NCBI RefSeq assembly: GCF_005116645.1
Contig: NZ_SWCM01000001.1
Span: 620,001-684,000, forward strand
DNA: 64,000 nucleotides
From: Desulfopila sp. IMCC35006
GTDB taxonomy: Bacteria > Desulfobacterota > Desulfobulbia > Desulfobulbales > Desulfocapsaceae
Reading direction: 5' to 3'
The notes beneath the pieces were generated by a model. It had not been told where the DNA came from. It saw only the letters and a list, made by a program, of their open reading frames with translations, and ran no database searches. How positions within the stretch are numbered: position 1 is the stretch's first letter; the number at the start of each line of letters is the position of its first letter. Made by a program: the position numbers and the translations under genes. Shown here piece after piece: positions 6,952-15,674 of the stretch.

Positions 6952-9036
6952 TCAGGTTGATGAGGGGGCAGAACCGTCAGTGCCTGCAGAGCTGTCATCG
7001 TCCGCCGGCACCACTTCCTCCAGAATAACCAGATAGAGAGGGACTTCGGTCGACGTTGCGGGACCGGTAATCATCGGGCTGACGGTCAGATTTACCGTGA
7101 TGAAAGCTCCATTGCTGTTGACCCGTAGACCGGTGCGCCCTGAAGTCTTCTGTGATGTCGATGTCTTGCGCAGGACCGCAGCCAATTCGTGCTGCAAGCC
7201 TTCACGAGCCATCTTCAGGATATTATTGACGGCAGTCTCCCCAAGGGGCGGATTCAGGTACATCCCGGTCCGACCATGGAGATAGAGGATATCGCCGCAA
7301 CCGTTGACCAGTGCCCCGGTGGGAGCTACCTGCTGCAGCAGTGCCTGCTCGGTCAGCTCGCGCAAAGACATTTTGCCGATACCATATTTCTTCCGGGCCG
7401 GTTGTGGCTGGATACTATCTTCAACCGCCCTGGTGGGAAAATTGTTGCCCAGGGGAGCTCTAAAGACGCCGTTCATCCTCTGCTTGCGGCGATAGAGTTT
7501 TGCTTTTTTATCAAATAAGGCAAACAAATCGCCCCAATCCCCTGCTGTTTCCGAAGAACCCAGGAAAAGAAAACCGCCTGGTTTCAACGCATAATGGAAA
7601 AGAGAAATGAGTCTATTTTGCAGGTTGGAGCTCATATAAATAAGGAGGTTGCGGCAACTGATGAGGTCGAGTTTTGAAAAAGGTGGATCTCGAGTGACAT
7701 CCTGCTCGGAAAAGATCACCATATCCCGTATGCCTTTGTTGATACGGTAGGTGGTATTATCGGGTTCGATGGAAAAATAGCGAGCCAACCGATCAGGGGA
7801 GACATCCGCGGCGATGCTGGCCGGAAAGAGGCCGGCACGGGCCGTGGCGATTGCCCTGCTGTCGATGTCGGTGGAGAAAATCTGCACCGTGTAGCTCTGG
7901 TTGAGTTTATTCAAATGCTCCTGCAGCAGGATAGCCAGTGAATAGGCTTCCTCGCCGGTCGAGCAGCCCTGTGACCAGACCCGAACCATATCGCCTACGA
8001 GTCGGTCGGCAAAGAGCTTGGGGATGATTTTTTTTTCAAGAGCCTTGAATGGCGCAGGATCGCGGAAAAAACTGGTCACGCCGATCAACAGATCCGAGAA
8101 GAGTGCTTTCACCTCGGCGGGAGTCTGCTGCAGATACCTGGCATAGTCAGCCATCGTCTCGATCTGGTGGAGGGCCAGCCGTCTTTCAAAGCGGCGATTA
8201 ACAGTGCTTGGCTTGTATTGGGAAAAATCGTGTCCGGTCTCCTTACGCAGCACATTGAATATCGTTTGCCTGGTGTCTTCATCCTCTGTCGATGCAGGAG
8301 AAGAGATCTTGGGTAGCCCGTGGAAGGCGTGCGCCGCATAGGCCATGAGCTGAACAGCCATCTCAACCGGCGGCAGCTCATAATCAATCAGACCTGTGGC
8401 GATGGCACTCTTTGGCATGCCGTCATATTCGGTGGTGTTGGGGGTTTGCGCCATGGCCATGCCACCCTCGCCTTTAATTGCCCGAACGCCCAGGGTGCCG
8501 TCACTGCCGCTACCGGAAAGGACGATACAGATGGCTCTTTCCCGCTGATCCCTGGCCAGGGATCTGAAGAAAAAATCGATAGGCAGTCGCTGACCGCGAG
8601 GCGCGGAGGGTTCGAGCAACTGCAGGCCGCCGTTCAGAAAGGCCATGTCCCGACCGGGCGGGATGATATAGGCACAGTTCGGTCGCACCTCCATTCCATC
8701 CTCGACTTCGAAGACCTGCATACGGGTATAGCGCTGGATGAGGCTCGTAAGGATGCTTTTATGGTCCGGGGCTAAATGCTGCACCTGGACAAAGGCCATG
8801 TTGGGATCGGTTACCGCCGGCATACCCGAGAAAAAGGCCTCAAAGGCTGCCAGTCCAACGGCTGAGGCACCGATGCCGACGATGGGGAACTGTTCTCTGG
8901 GTTCGATTGTCGACTGCGTTATCTCTAGCTCCGGGGCCGCAGCACCGCCAGATTGCTTGGGCGGCAATAATCGTATCGACTTAGTAGCAGACGCCGTGGG
9001 TTTTATTTCTTGAGGTTTTTTTTCCTCAATGGCCAT
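6952..9036 (-). CDS. CheB-CheR fusion protein, C-terminally truncated
   Basis: A 694-residue protein starting at ATG 9036 after GGGGGGAG. It carries a CheB methylesterase domain (about residues 50-240: GIGASAVG with Ser, VQVQHL with His, SGSGSDGT with Asp), then a CheR methyltransferase (about 265-500: TGHDFSQYK, GVTSFFRD, WSQGCSTGEEAYSLA) and a PAS-like domain (about 555-690). The usual second Gly of GASAGG is Val. It stops at SAPSST, where intact relatives carry a long coiled coil and a further PAS; these lie out of frame downstream. No receptor or CheA genes are nearby, so it is probably a stress sensor or scaffold rather than a chemotaxis enzyme. Sigma54 promoter 9121-9135 drives it. Confidence 0.87.
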   Translation of the reverse strand: MAIEEKKPQEIKPTASATKSIRLLPPKQSGGAAAPELEITQSTIEPREQFPIVGIGASAVGLAAFEAFFSGMPAVTDPNMAFVQVQHLAPDHKSILTSLIQRYTRMQVFEVEDGMEVRPNCAYIIPPGRDMAFLNGGLQLLEPSAPRGQRLPIDFFFRSLARDQRERAICIVLSGSGSDGTLGVRAIKGEGGMAMAQTPNTTEYDGMPKSAIATGLIDYELPPVEMAVQLMAYAAHAFHGLPKISSPASTEDEDTRQTIFNVLRKETGHDFSQYKPSTVNRRFERRLALHQIETMADYARYLQQTPAEVKALFSDLLIGVTSFFRDPAPFKALEKKIIPKLFADRLVGDMVRVWSQGCSTGEEAYSLAILLQEHLNKLNQSYTVQIFSTDIDSRAIATARAGLFPASIAADVSPDRLARYFSIEPDNTTYRINKGIRDMVIFSEQDVTRDPPFSKLDLISCRNLLIYMSSNLQNRLISLFHYALKPGGFLFLGSSETAGDWGDLFALFDKKAKLYRRKQRMNGVFRAPLGNNFPTRAVEDSIQPQPARKKYGIGKMSLRELTEQALLQQVAPTGALVNGCGDILYLHGRTGMYLNPPLGETAVNNILKMAREGLQHELAAVLRKTSTSQKTSGRTGLRVNSNGAFITVNLTVSPMITGPATSTEVPLYLVILEEVVPADDDSSAGTDGSAPSST

Positions 9037-9120
9037 GAGACTCCCCCCGGAATGATGTGCTTCGCTGCTTGATTTGCATACCTTCACAATTGAGGGAGGT
9101 TGTCCCTCTCTTCTTACAAA

Positions 9121-9135
9121 GCAATCATTATGCCA
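9121..9135 (-). promoter_or_regulatory. sigma54 -24/-12 promoter for CheB-CheR gene
   Basis: The minus strand reads TGGCATAATGATTGC. It lies 85 bases from the chosen start codon and exactly 100 bases from activator site E. Confidence 0.85.
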
Positions 9136-9234
9136 GGGTTTGAAAGGCCCTGTTGTATTAACTATCCTATTAATTTTTCGTCAAAAAATACAAATAGAAC
9201 GGAAGAAACAGCAGAAGCCTGGGCCAATACGTCA

Positions 9235-9266
9235 GGTCATATTTGCCCAAGTGGTCATATACAACC
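9235..9266. promoter_or_regulatory. Tandem dyad activator site E
   Basis: Read toward the minus-strand promoter, the dyads are GGTTGTATATGACC and GGGCAAATATGACC with ACTT between them (18 bp centre to centre). The near edge is 100 bases from the -24 box at 9135. The stretch 9267-9555 that follows holds no gene I can support. Confidence 0.8.
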
Positions 9267-9555
9267 TTTTTCGGTCTTCCTAGCTCTATGGATGGAGCAT
9301 GATAATGCTATTACTTTTCCCACATAATTTCGATACAATCGATTCGACCCGCGCTTGACGTTTCCTTTCCGCCTGGGCCTGATCCTGCCTTGGATTTTCT
9401 CTTGAACTTGCAGGACAGCCGCTGATACTTTGCCGGCATTAAGCTCATTATCCACAAATTGTAGATTAGCCCCCTGAAGCGGGTCCGAAACCACATAAAG
9501 ACGGGTATTAACTATCCGTCCCATCCGTCACCCCAAACATGATCAGACTCCGGGC

Positions 9556-9587
9556 GGTCATATATGACCGTTTGGCTAAATATAACC
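9556..9587. promoter_or_regulatory. Tandem dyad activator site F
   Basis: The plus strand reads GGTCATATATGACC, a perfect palindrome, then GTTT, then GGCTAAATATAACC. It is 102 bases upstream of the sigma54 box at 9689. Confidence 0.8.
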
Positions 9588-9688
9588 TTTTTTGGGGAGT
9601 GTTCACAGTCACCCTTCGACTGATTTATTTGTTAATTGTTGATTAAAATCGAAATGATGAAGGAAGTGATGCCCGATACTGCAAACCT

Positions 9689-9703
9689 GGCAAAAAGTTT
9701 GCA
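9689..9703 (+). promoter_or_regulatory. sigma54 -24/-12 promoter for the SpoIIAA-like gene
   Basis: TGGCAAAAAGTTTGC has both conserved boxes. It precedes the SpoIIAA-like gene by about 167 bases and probably also serves the PAS and receiver genes behind it. Confidence 0.75.
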
Positions 9704-9870
9704 ATGTCGGGACAAGAGATTTTGATTTCCCCCTAAATGAATCGACAGGATCAGCTCGACGGTCAATCACAGGATATATGGCTGGGCGCTATGCTTTTTA
9801 TTCCCTTCTACTGAAGTCCAAGGCTGATCTTACATGCAAAATATATGAATTTACAACAGAGGAATTGACA

Positions 9871-10233
9871 ATGTCTATTGAACTCAAGGAAGAAAAAGGT
9901 GGCAAATTGCTTGTTATACAGGTCACCGGCAAGCTGGAAAAAATGGATTACGAGCACTTTGTGCCTGAGTTCGACCGGCTTGTCAAGGAGCACGGGAAGT
10001 TAAGGGTGCTGTTTGATATGACCGACTTCCATGGTTGGAAGCTCAGCGCACTGTGGGAGGACACCAAATTTGCAATGAATCATTTCAGCGACATTGAACA
10101 GCTGGCCATGGTCGGGGAAGAGCGGTGGCAGCATGGCATGGCTATCTTCTGCAAACCATTCACCAAAGCGATTGTTCGCTACTTTGATCATGCCGATACC
10201 GCCGGGGCAAGGGTATGGCTGGCTGAGGCTTGA
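9871..10233 (+). CDS. SpoIIAA-like (STAS/SEC14-fold) protein
   Basis: A 120-residue soluble protein starting at ATG 9871 after AGAGGA. The pattern ITGKLEKMDYE-like (VTGKLEKMDYEHFVPEFDRL), LRVLFDMTDFHGWKLSALWED and AMVGEERWQHGM, ending in ARVWLAEA, matches the SpoIIAA-like family (Pfam SpoIIAA-like). That family has an anti-sigma-antagonist fold but lacks the classical phosphorylated Ser context. It is common in bacterial stress clusters. It is the first gene of a unit with a PAS protein and a receiver protein and sits under sigma54 control. Confidence 0.85.
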   Translation: MSIELKEEKGGKLLVIQVTGKLEKMDYEHFVPEFDRLVKEHGKLRVLFDMTDFHGWKLSALWEDTKFAMNHFSDIEQLAMVGEERWQHGMAIFCKPFTKAIVRYFDHADTAGARVWLAEA

Positions 10234-10271
10234 GCTATGGTGAAAATCAGCCACTTTGGAGAGGATATATT

Positions 10272-10868
10272 TTGAAAACCACGAAATTTTCTAAAAATCT
10301 AACTGTATCATATTTCACAAAAAAAAAGGATGAGCTGCAACAAGAGTTCATCCTATTGCTCCACTGTGGAGTGAACCACGAGAATATCCTTGTCCAAGGC
10401 AGTTATGAGCCAGCGAGACACGCCGAATCGATTTTCGTGGAACCGAATCGCAAGCATGTCAGGAATAACCTGAAAAAGCGTAACCGCTCACTGCATGCCA
10501 TTGTGTCAATTGAAGCTGTTTTGGATGGCGGCACTTTTGCAGGTTGCCGGTTTGTCGCCAACAACGATACTTTTGAGCGTATGACGGGGATCATAGGCGA
10601 GCAGGCGCAGGGCAAAATGGTAAATGAGATCTGGCCGAACACCGAAGTGCACTGGATCAAAGCCTACACTCAGCTGACCGAAAGCGGGTCGCCGAGTGCC
10701 TTCACTCTATATCATGCCCAGATCTCAAAGTTATATCGTTGCCATTTATTTAATCCGGGTCAAAGCAGGAGCCTTTTTTTTGTGATTTTCACGGACATTA
10801 CTAATCAAAAGACGGAGGAGATTCCCCTCATCCTAAAGGAAGGACAGAATGAACACCTCAGGTTATAG
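10272..10868 (+). CDS. PAS-domain protein, possible remnant of a sensor kinase
   Basis: A 198-residue reading starting at TTG 10272 (GAGAGGA eight bases before); an earlier TTG at 10230 overlaps the preceding stop. The C-terminal two thirds form one PAS domain: GCRFVANNDTFERMTGIIGE, GKMVNEIWP, WIKAYTQLTESG and FFVIFTDITNQK, the usual 'ITxxK' end. No kinase, cyclase or other output domain follows; the gene runs straight into the receiver gene with a 20-base overlap. The N-terminus (LQQEFILLLHCGVNHENILV) is unclear. It may be a cut-down hybrid sensor whose PAS and receiver parts survive separately. Confidence 0.65.
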   Translation: MKTTKFSKNLTVSYFTKKKDELQQEFILLLHCGVNHENILVQGSYEPARHAESIFVEPNRKHVRNNLKKRNRSLHAIVSIEAVLDGGTFAGCRFVANNDTFERMTGIIGEQAQGKMVNEIWPNTEVHWIKAYTQLTESGSPSAFTLYHAQISKLYRCHLFNPGQSRSLFFVIFTDITNQKTEEIPLILKEGQNEHLRL

Positions 10869-11347
10869 ATCTCCCCCAGAGGAAGCACCTCAATTGGACA
10901 ACGAGCATATACTGCGCCATCGGCCCAAGGTGCAAGTCCAACCGCTGAAAGAAGAAAAACTGGAGATTGGAGGAGGCGATACGGTACTGGTAGTTGATGA
11001 TGATCTCATGTTTCTTGAAATAGTTATTTTTATGTTAAGACGTTTAGGGTTTACCGTGCTTGAAGCAAAAGACGGTGTTGAGGCCGTAGAGGTATTTAAA
11101 CAACATCCCGAATCAATCCGTTGCGTCCTTTGCGACATGATCATACCTCGCATGAATGGCTGGGAGACGCTAGATGCCTTGCGACGTCCTGTACCCGGAA
11201 TACCGGTGATATTATCCAGTGGAAGCGCTCAGGCTGAAGTCTTTGCAGGCGACGACCCCGAATTGCCCCAGGTCCTTTCTGGGTAAGCCGTATTGTTTGA
11301 AAAAGCTGCAAGAGGCAACCCTCAAAGCTCTCGAAAAAAAAGCATAG
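10849..11347 (+). pseudogene. Receiver-domain protein with C-terminal frameshift
   Basis: It starts at ATG 10849 after AAGGAAGGA. The receiver has VLVVDDDL, phosphoacceptor Asp in VLCDMIIPRMNGWE, and VILSSG. Near 11274 the frame breaks: the zero frame ends PQVLSG and stop, while deleting one C gives PQVFLGKPYCLKKLQEATLK, which supplies the conserved KPY lysine and the last helix, then stops at 11345-11347. The intact paralogue at 3414-3842 has LPQAFLHKPY at this place. Without the lysine and helix 5 the short product should be a poor phosphoacceptor. A sequencing error or recoding cannot be excluded. Confidence 0.75.
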
Positions 11348-11635
11348 TAGGGCAGGTAAAATGAAAACTCTCGAAGATGTTAAAATTTCCCTGTATGGAG
11401 AATAGACTCCGGGAAATGTAAATCCGCGCTGCTGGCATCAACAACGCTTGCTCCTTCTAAACGCAGGTTAAGAGGAAGATGTAAATAAGCTGGTTTCGTA
11501 CATTACCAATTTAAAGGTATTACAGATGTTTTTTACTAGATATATTGTCGAAGTCTCAGCACTGCCTGAGCCTGTAAACAGGCTTGAAAAAGCCTCATGG
11601 CATCATTCAGATAAACATAGTCAAGGGAGGAAGAG

Positions 11636-11899
11636 ATGAAGGATTTTTACGAAAAATATGCGACGATAGAAGATTTTTTCCCGAGTATATCATCTACTGT
11701 TTCTAAGGATCAATCTTCCATGACAAAGGGAGAAAGGTGTCCAAGCTGCGGCAGAGATACAAGCCAAAGGAATCTCCTTCATCCATCGATATCCAGGTCT
11801 TGTGTGAACCAAAAAGAGATTTCTCATGGATACGGCATTTGCCATCAATGTGGTGGCTTAGGGGCCGGTTTATTTGATGGAATTCTTACGACAGGATGA
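11636..11899 (+). CDS. Hypothetical cysteine-rich protein, 87 residues
   Basis: It has a good ribosome site (GGGAGGAAG) before ATG. The centre and C-terminus carry CPSCGRDTSQRN and the pair C...HGYGICHQCGG, which could bind one zinc or iron. The spacing of the second part recalls the 'HGICPEC' tails of PAS proteins nearby. I recognise no family, and there is no signal peptide. The 288 bases upstream (11348-11635) contain no supportable gene. Confidence 0.42.
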   Translation: MKDFYEKYATIEDFFPSISSTVSKDQSSMTKGERCPSCGRDTSQRNLLHPSISRSCVNQKEISHGYGICHQCGGLGAGLFDGILTTG

Positions 11900-11912
11900 G
11901 AGGAAGGTTTCA

Positions 11913-12113
11913 ATGGATAATTTCACTGAGGTACCTGCAAAATCTGAGATCACTTACAAAGATGTAAAAAGTGATAACGGCTTGCAAAACTTAGTACTGT
12001 ACTATCAACACCAATTCGATATTGAAGAAAATTTTAACCATTATAACAAAACCGATTACCAAAGCGCTAAACGTAAGTTTATAAAATATTTCATGAAAAA
12101 CAGAGAAGCATAG
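11913..12113 (+). CDS. Hypothetical protein, 66 residues
   Basis: ATG 11913 follows GAGGAAGG. The product (MDNFTEVPAKSEITYKDVKS ... KRKFIKYFMKNREA) is charged and Asn/Tyr-rich, with a basic C-terminus. It ends where the cfa remnant begins, so it may be a chance open frame or itself a truncated gene. The family is unknown. Confidence 0.3.
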   Translation: MDNFTEVPAKSEITYKDVKSDNGLQNLVLYYQHQFDIEENFNHYNKTDYQSAKRKFIKYFMKNREA

Positions 12114-12450
12114 AAATCCGCTTTCAGGATTACCGTGATGTGTCCGAACACTTTGACCGGGTCATCTCGATCGGTATGTTTGAGCACACTGATGACAAGA
12201 ACTACAGGGGATACATGAGGACGGTTTTTACAAACCTGACCGATGATGGCCTCTTTCTGCTCCATACAATCGGCGTCACCGGCCTCGAAAGCGGGATTGA
12301 GGCCTGGGTGTCCAAATATATTTTCCCCAATTCAGTGCTTCCCACCGCCCAGGCTATTTCCGGGGCATGCGCCGACATGTTCGTGATTGAAGACTGGCAT
12401 AATCTCGACAGTGATTATATAAAACGCTCCGGGCTTGGTATAAGAATGTC
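12113..12450 (+). pseudogene. cfa: Cyclopropane-fatty-acyl-phospholipid synthase remnant
   Basis: An internal piece of the SAM-dependent synthase reads EIRFQDYRDVSEHFDRVISI, GMFEHTDDKNYRGYM, GLFLLHTIG, WVSKYIFPNSVLP and FVIEDWHNLDSDY. A two-base insertion near 12420 then shifts the frame to KTLRAWYKNV, after which similarity ends at an IS110 fragment. The N-terminal half with the SAM-binding GxGxG and the C-terminus are gone. Cfa is a classic stationary-phase and stress gene, which fits this island's theme. Confidence 0.8.
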
Positions 12451-12564
12451 ATTGTCAATGTTACCGTAACATCTGACTTCACCATCGCGACCTTCATCGG
12501 CTATTCCAATTGAAATTGAGTTTTTGTGGACACCTAATCCAATACTCTTTATTGTTTTCTCCAT
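12448..12564 (-). mobile_element. IS110-family transposase N-terminal remnant
   Basis: ATG 12564 follows AAGGAGG. The product MEKTIKSIGLGVHKNSISIG then IADEGRDGEVRCYGNIDND matches the N-terminus of IS110 transposases. The family normally reads 'GLDVHK', where Asp is the first catalytic DEDD residue; here it is Gly. Only about 39 residues remain before the sequence runs into the cfa remnant. The insertion is dead and probably caused or followed the damage to cfa. Confidence 0.72.
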
Positions 12565-12928
12565 GACCTGCCTCCTTGATTTTGGCTCTGAGTTGTTGGT
12601 TGTTGCTTTCAACTTGACGTACGTTTGCATGCAGGAAAGCCGATCTATTTTGCCTATGTGTTAACCATTAAATGTAGCTATATGGAAGTGGCACTTGGTG
12701 GTAATGTGAATACTTCGGTTTGAGCCTCAAAAGAATGAGATATTAATAATTTATGTCGAAAAAAATGCGATACTTTGGTAGTAAAAGTGATAACCAATTT
12801 ATATTTATGTGAGTATAAGTGCAAATATCAGTACATCCGCTCCTCCATCAAGAAATTCCATAATGTTTCATTTTGGCTACGAAGCAACGACGACAAAGAC
12901 AAAAATCGTTTTGGTATCGGAGGGCATC
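12565..12928. other. Intergenic before second CheB-CheR gene
   Basis: This AT-rich stretch has no gene, dyad site or sigma54 box at the usual spacing. TGGCACTTGGTGGTA at 12689 lacks a -12 TTGC. The promoter of the downstream gene was not identified. Confidence 0.4.
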
Positions 12929-15571
12929 ATGAGAGCAAAGGAAGCAACAGCCAAAGCCGAGACCATCGAGAACCGGAAGGTTGCTGAAAAAGCTCCTGAG
13001 GTGCAGGAAACGGTCAAAAAGACCTCTGCTGATTTTCCCATTATTGGTATCGGTGCCTCTGCTGGCGGATTGGAAGCTCTGGAACAGTTCCTGCGGAATG
13101 TTCCAGAAAAAAGCGGCATTGCCTTTGTTATCATCCAGCACCTTGACCCGACACACAAAGGAATGATGGCCGAACTTCTCCAGCGGATCACCGGAATGCA
13201 GGTCTTCCAGGTCGTGGACCGCATGCGTGTCGAGCCGAACTGCGTCTACGTAATTCCTCCCAACAAAGATCTATCAATCTTACACGGTGTGCTGCATCTG
13301 TTCGACCCGACAACACCGCGTGGCCTGCGCCTCCCCATTGATTTTTTTCTCCGTTCCCTGGCTGCTGACCAACAGAAAAGGAGTATTGGCGTCATCCTTT
13401 CCGGCATGGGGAGTGACGGCACGACGGGTATCAAGGCTATAAAGGAACACGAAGGTTTGGTACTGGCACAGGAGCCCGCTTCGGCCAAATTCGACAGTAT
13501 GCCCAGATGCGCCATAGAATCAGGGATGGTCGATATTGTGGCCCCGGTTCAAAATCTGCCCGGCAAGATTATCGACTATCTCCTTCACAATCTGATCATT
13601 GGCAAAAAGGAACTAGCATTTGAAGAGAAGGAGCAGAGCGCTCTGGAAAAAGTCTTGATCCTGCTACGGACCAAGACCGGACATGACTTCTCCCTGTACA
13701 AGAAGAACACGATGTACCGCCGCATCGAACGGCGTATGGGCATTCACCAGATCGACAAGATTGCCTCCTATGTCCGCTACCTGCAGGAAAATCCTCACGA
13801 GGTGGACCTGCTCTTCAAGGAACTGTTGATCGGGGTGACCAATTTTTTCCGCGATCCTGAGGCATGGGAACAGCTGCGGGGAGAGGCAATTCCAGGGCTT
13901 CTGGCGTCCCGTCCGGCTGGCAAGATACTGCGAGCATGGTCGGTGGGGTGCTCAACCGGCGAGGAAGCCTATTCGCTGGCCATCGTCTTCAAGGAGGCGA
14001 TGGAACAGTCCATTCCGGCGGAAAATTTCACTCTGCAGATTTTTGCCACCGATCTGGATCAGGATGCCATCGACAAGGCACGCCAGGGAATCTATCTCAC
14101 TAACATCGCAGCGGACGTATCTCCCGAGCGACTACAGCGTTTTTTTGTCAAAGAAGCAAACACCTATCGGATTCGCAAGGAGATTCGCGAGATGGTGACG
14201 TTTGCGACTCAGAATGTCATCATGCATCCGCCTTTTACCAAGCTGGATATCCTTATCTGCCGCAACCTGCTGATCTATCTAACGCCTGAACTCCAAAAAA
14301 AACTCATGCCGCTCTTTCACTACAGCCTAAATCCAGACGGTATTCTGTTCCTGGGGAGTGCGGAGTCCATCGGCACATTGACTGATCTTTTTTCGCCGCT
14401 GTACGCCAAATCGCGGCTTTTCCGGCGGAATGAATCGGTCAAACAGGTACAGCCGCTCTCACTTCCAACTTCATTTGTCCTCGCCCCGTGGGGAGCCTCC
14501 AAGGAGTTACCGATGTTGCAGCCCGCTATCGATATACAATTGCTTGCCGATCAGCTGCTTCTGCAGCACTATTCACCGCCTGCCGTGATAACTAATAACG
14601 AGGGTGATATCCTCTATTTCAGCGGTCGAACCGGCAAGTATCTTGAACCCCCGGCTGGCAAGGCCAACTTGAATATTTTTGCCATGGCCCGTGAAGGTCT
14701 CCATTTCGCATTGGGAAGCGCTTTCCAGAAGGCACTCCGGCAAAAAGAGACCGTCAACGTAAAGGATATCAAGGTCGGGACCAACAACGGCACGCAGCTT
14801 GTTGATATCACGGTCCAGCCGGTTGCAGAACTGGGTGAACTTCAAGGGATGGTGATGATTGTCTTTAGAGACGTGGCGACCCCACCGAAGAGAAAGCGCC
14901 GGACATCCTCCTCTACCGTTCCGGACGACATTGCCAGGGTTCTCGAACTGGAGCAAGAAGTTCAAGGTTTACGCGAAGAACTGCAAACGACCCGAGAGGA
15001 GATGCAATCTTCGCATGAAGAGCTGACCTCTACCAATGAGGAGCTGCAATCCACCAACGAAGAGCTACAGTCCACCAACGAGGAACTGACAACCTCTCGG
15101 GAAGAGATGCAGTCCATGAATGAAGAGCTGCAGACGGTCAATACCGAGCAGCAGTCTAAAATGGAAGAGCTCGATTGGATTAATAACGACATGATCAACT
15201 TGCTCAATAGCACAGAAATCATCACCATATTTTTGGACAACCTACTGAGAATCCGACGCTTCACCACCGGGGCTGATAAACTTTTCAAGTTGATCCCGAG
15301 TGATGTCGGGCGGCCGCTTTCCGATATCGTCAGCAACCTGCACTATTCCGAATTGAGGGCAGAAGCGGAAGAGGTGTTGCGGACGCTAGTCTTTACGGAA
15401 AAACAGGTCACCACCACCGATGGACGATGGTATTCTGTGCGCATCATGCCCTATCGCACCACAGAAGACGTCATTGGCGGAGTGGTGATCACTTTTTCAA
15501 ACATCACTGCGGTCAAAGCGTTGGAGGCGGAATTGCGCGAGAAGATCGCACAACTTGAAGCTAAAAATTAG
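12929..15571 (+). CDS. CheB-CheR-PAS-coiled coil-PAS signalling protein
   Basis: An 880-residue protein starting at ATG 12929 after GGAGGG. CheB domain about 35-215 (GIGASAGGLEAL, VIIQHLDP, SGMGSDGT: complete Ser-His-Asp triad). CheR about 240-490 (TGHDFSLYKKNTMYRRIERR, GVTNFFRD, WSVGCSTGEEAYSLA). PAS-like about 530-650. A long coiled coil at about 670-750 is built from repeats such as STNEELQSTNEEL. A final PAS covers about 755-870 (IPSDVGRPLSDIVSNL, WYSVRIMPYRT, VITFSNITAVK). It is the intact version of the broken paralogue at 6488-9036. No kinase or receptor is attached. It is followed 104 bases later by the sigma54 activator, a likely functional partner. Confidence 0.92.
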   Translation: MRAKEATAKAETIENRKVAEKAPEVQETVKKTSADFPIIGIGASAGGLEALEQFLRNVPEKSGIAFVIIQHLDPTHKGMMAELLQRITGMQVFQVVDRMRVEPNCVYVIPPNKDLSILHGVLHLFDPTTPRGLRLPIDFFLRSLAADQQKRSIGVILSGMGSDGTTGIKAIKEHEGLVLAQEPASAKFDSMPRCAIESGMVDIVAPVQNLPGKIIDYLLHNLIIGKKELAFEEKEQSALEKVLILLRTKTGHDFSLYKKNTMYRRIERRMGIHQIDKIASYVRYLQENPHEVDLLFKELLIGVTNFFRDPEAWEQLRGEAIPGLLASRPAGKILRAWSVGCSTGEEAYSLAIVFKEAMEQSIPAENFTLQIFATDLDQDAIDKARQGIYLTNIAADVSPERLQRFFVKEANTYRIRKEIREMVTFATQNVIMHPPFTKLDILICRNLLIYLTPELQKKLMPLFHYSLNPDGILFLGSAESIGTLTDLFSPLYAKSRLFRRNESVKQVQPLSLPTSFVLAPWGASKELPMLQPAIDIQLLADQLLLQHYSPPAVITNNEGDILYFSGRTGKYLEPPAGKANLNIFAMAREGLHFALGSAFQKALRQKETVNVKDIKVGTNNGTQLVDITVQPVAELGELQGMVMIVFRDVATPPKRKRRTSSSTVPDDIARVLELEQEVQGLREELQTTREEMQSSHEELTSTNEELQSTNEELQSTNEELTTSREEMQSMNEELQTVNTEQQSKMEELDWINNDMINLLNSTEIITIFLDNLLRIRRFTTGADKLFKLIPSDVGRPLSDIVSNLHYSELRAEAEEVLRTLVFTEKQVTTTDGRWYSVRIMPYRTTEDVIGGVVITFSNITAVKALEAELREKIAQLEAKN

Positions 15572-15614
15572 TACCTCAGAAATCCCGGCTTATTTTCCCG
15601 TTTACCGGGGTTAG
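15568..15614. repeat. Short repeat ending TTTACCGGGGTTAG (copy C)
   Basis: TTAGTACCTCAG, AATCCCGGCTTATTTTCCCG and TTTACCGGGGTTAG align with the repeats at 36227-36321 and 40100-40250. It begins on the stop codon of the CheB-CheR gene and lies between it and the activator gene. Confidence 0.55.
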
Positions 15615-15674
15615 TCATGGAAAGATTGGATTTAGAATATTTGCAAAATTCGGGACGACACTAGAGAACCAACA

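Noticed and set aside
9255-9524. Minus-strand 89-codon frame between sites E and F
   Set aside because: It overlaps site E, has no ribosome site and no recognised family. The composition is Arg-rich and probably a shadow.
11274-11290. Programmed ribosomal frameshift in the receiver gene
   Set aside because: No slippery heptamer followed by a stimulatory structure is evident, and the flanking island is full of mutational frameshifts, so simple decay or a sequencing error is more likely.
12689-12703. TGGCACTTGGTGGTA as a sigma54 promoter for the second CheB-CheR gene
   Set aside because: The -12 TTGC is absent and no dyad site is near.
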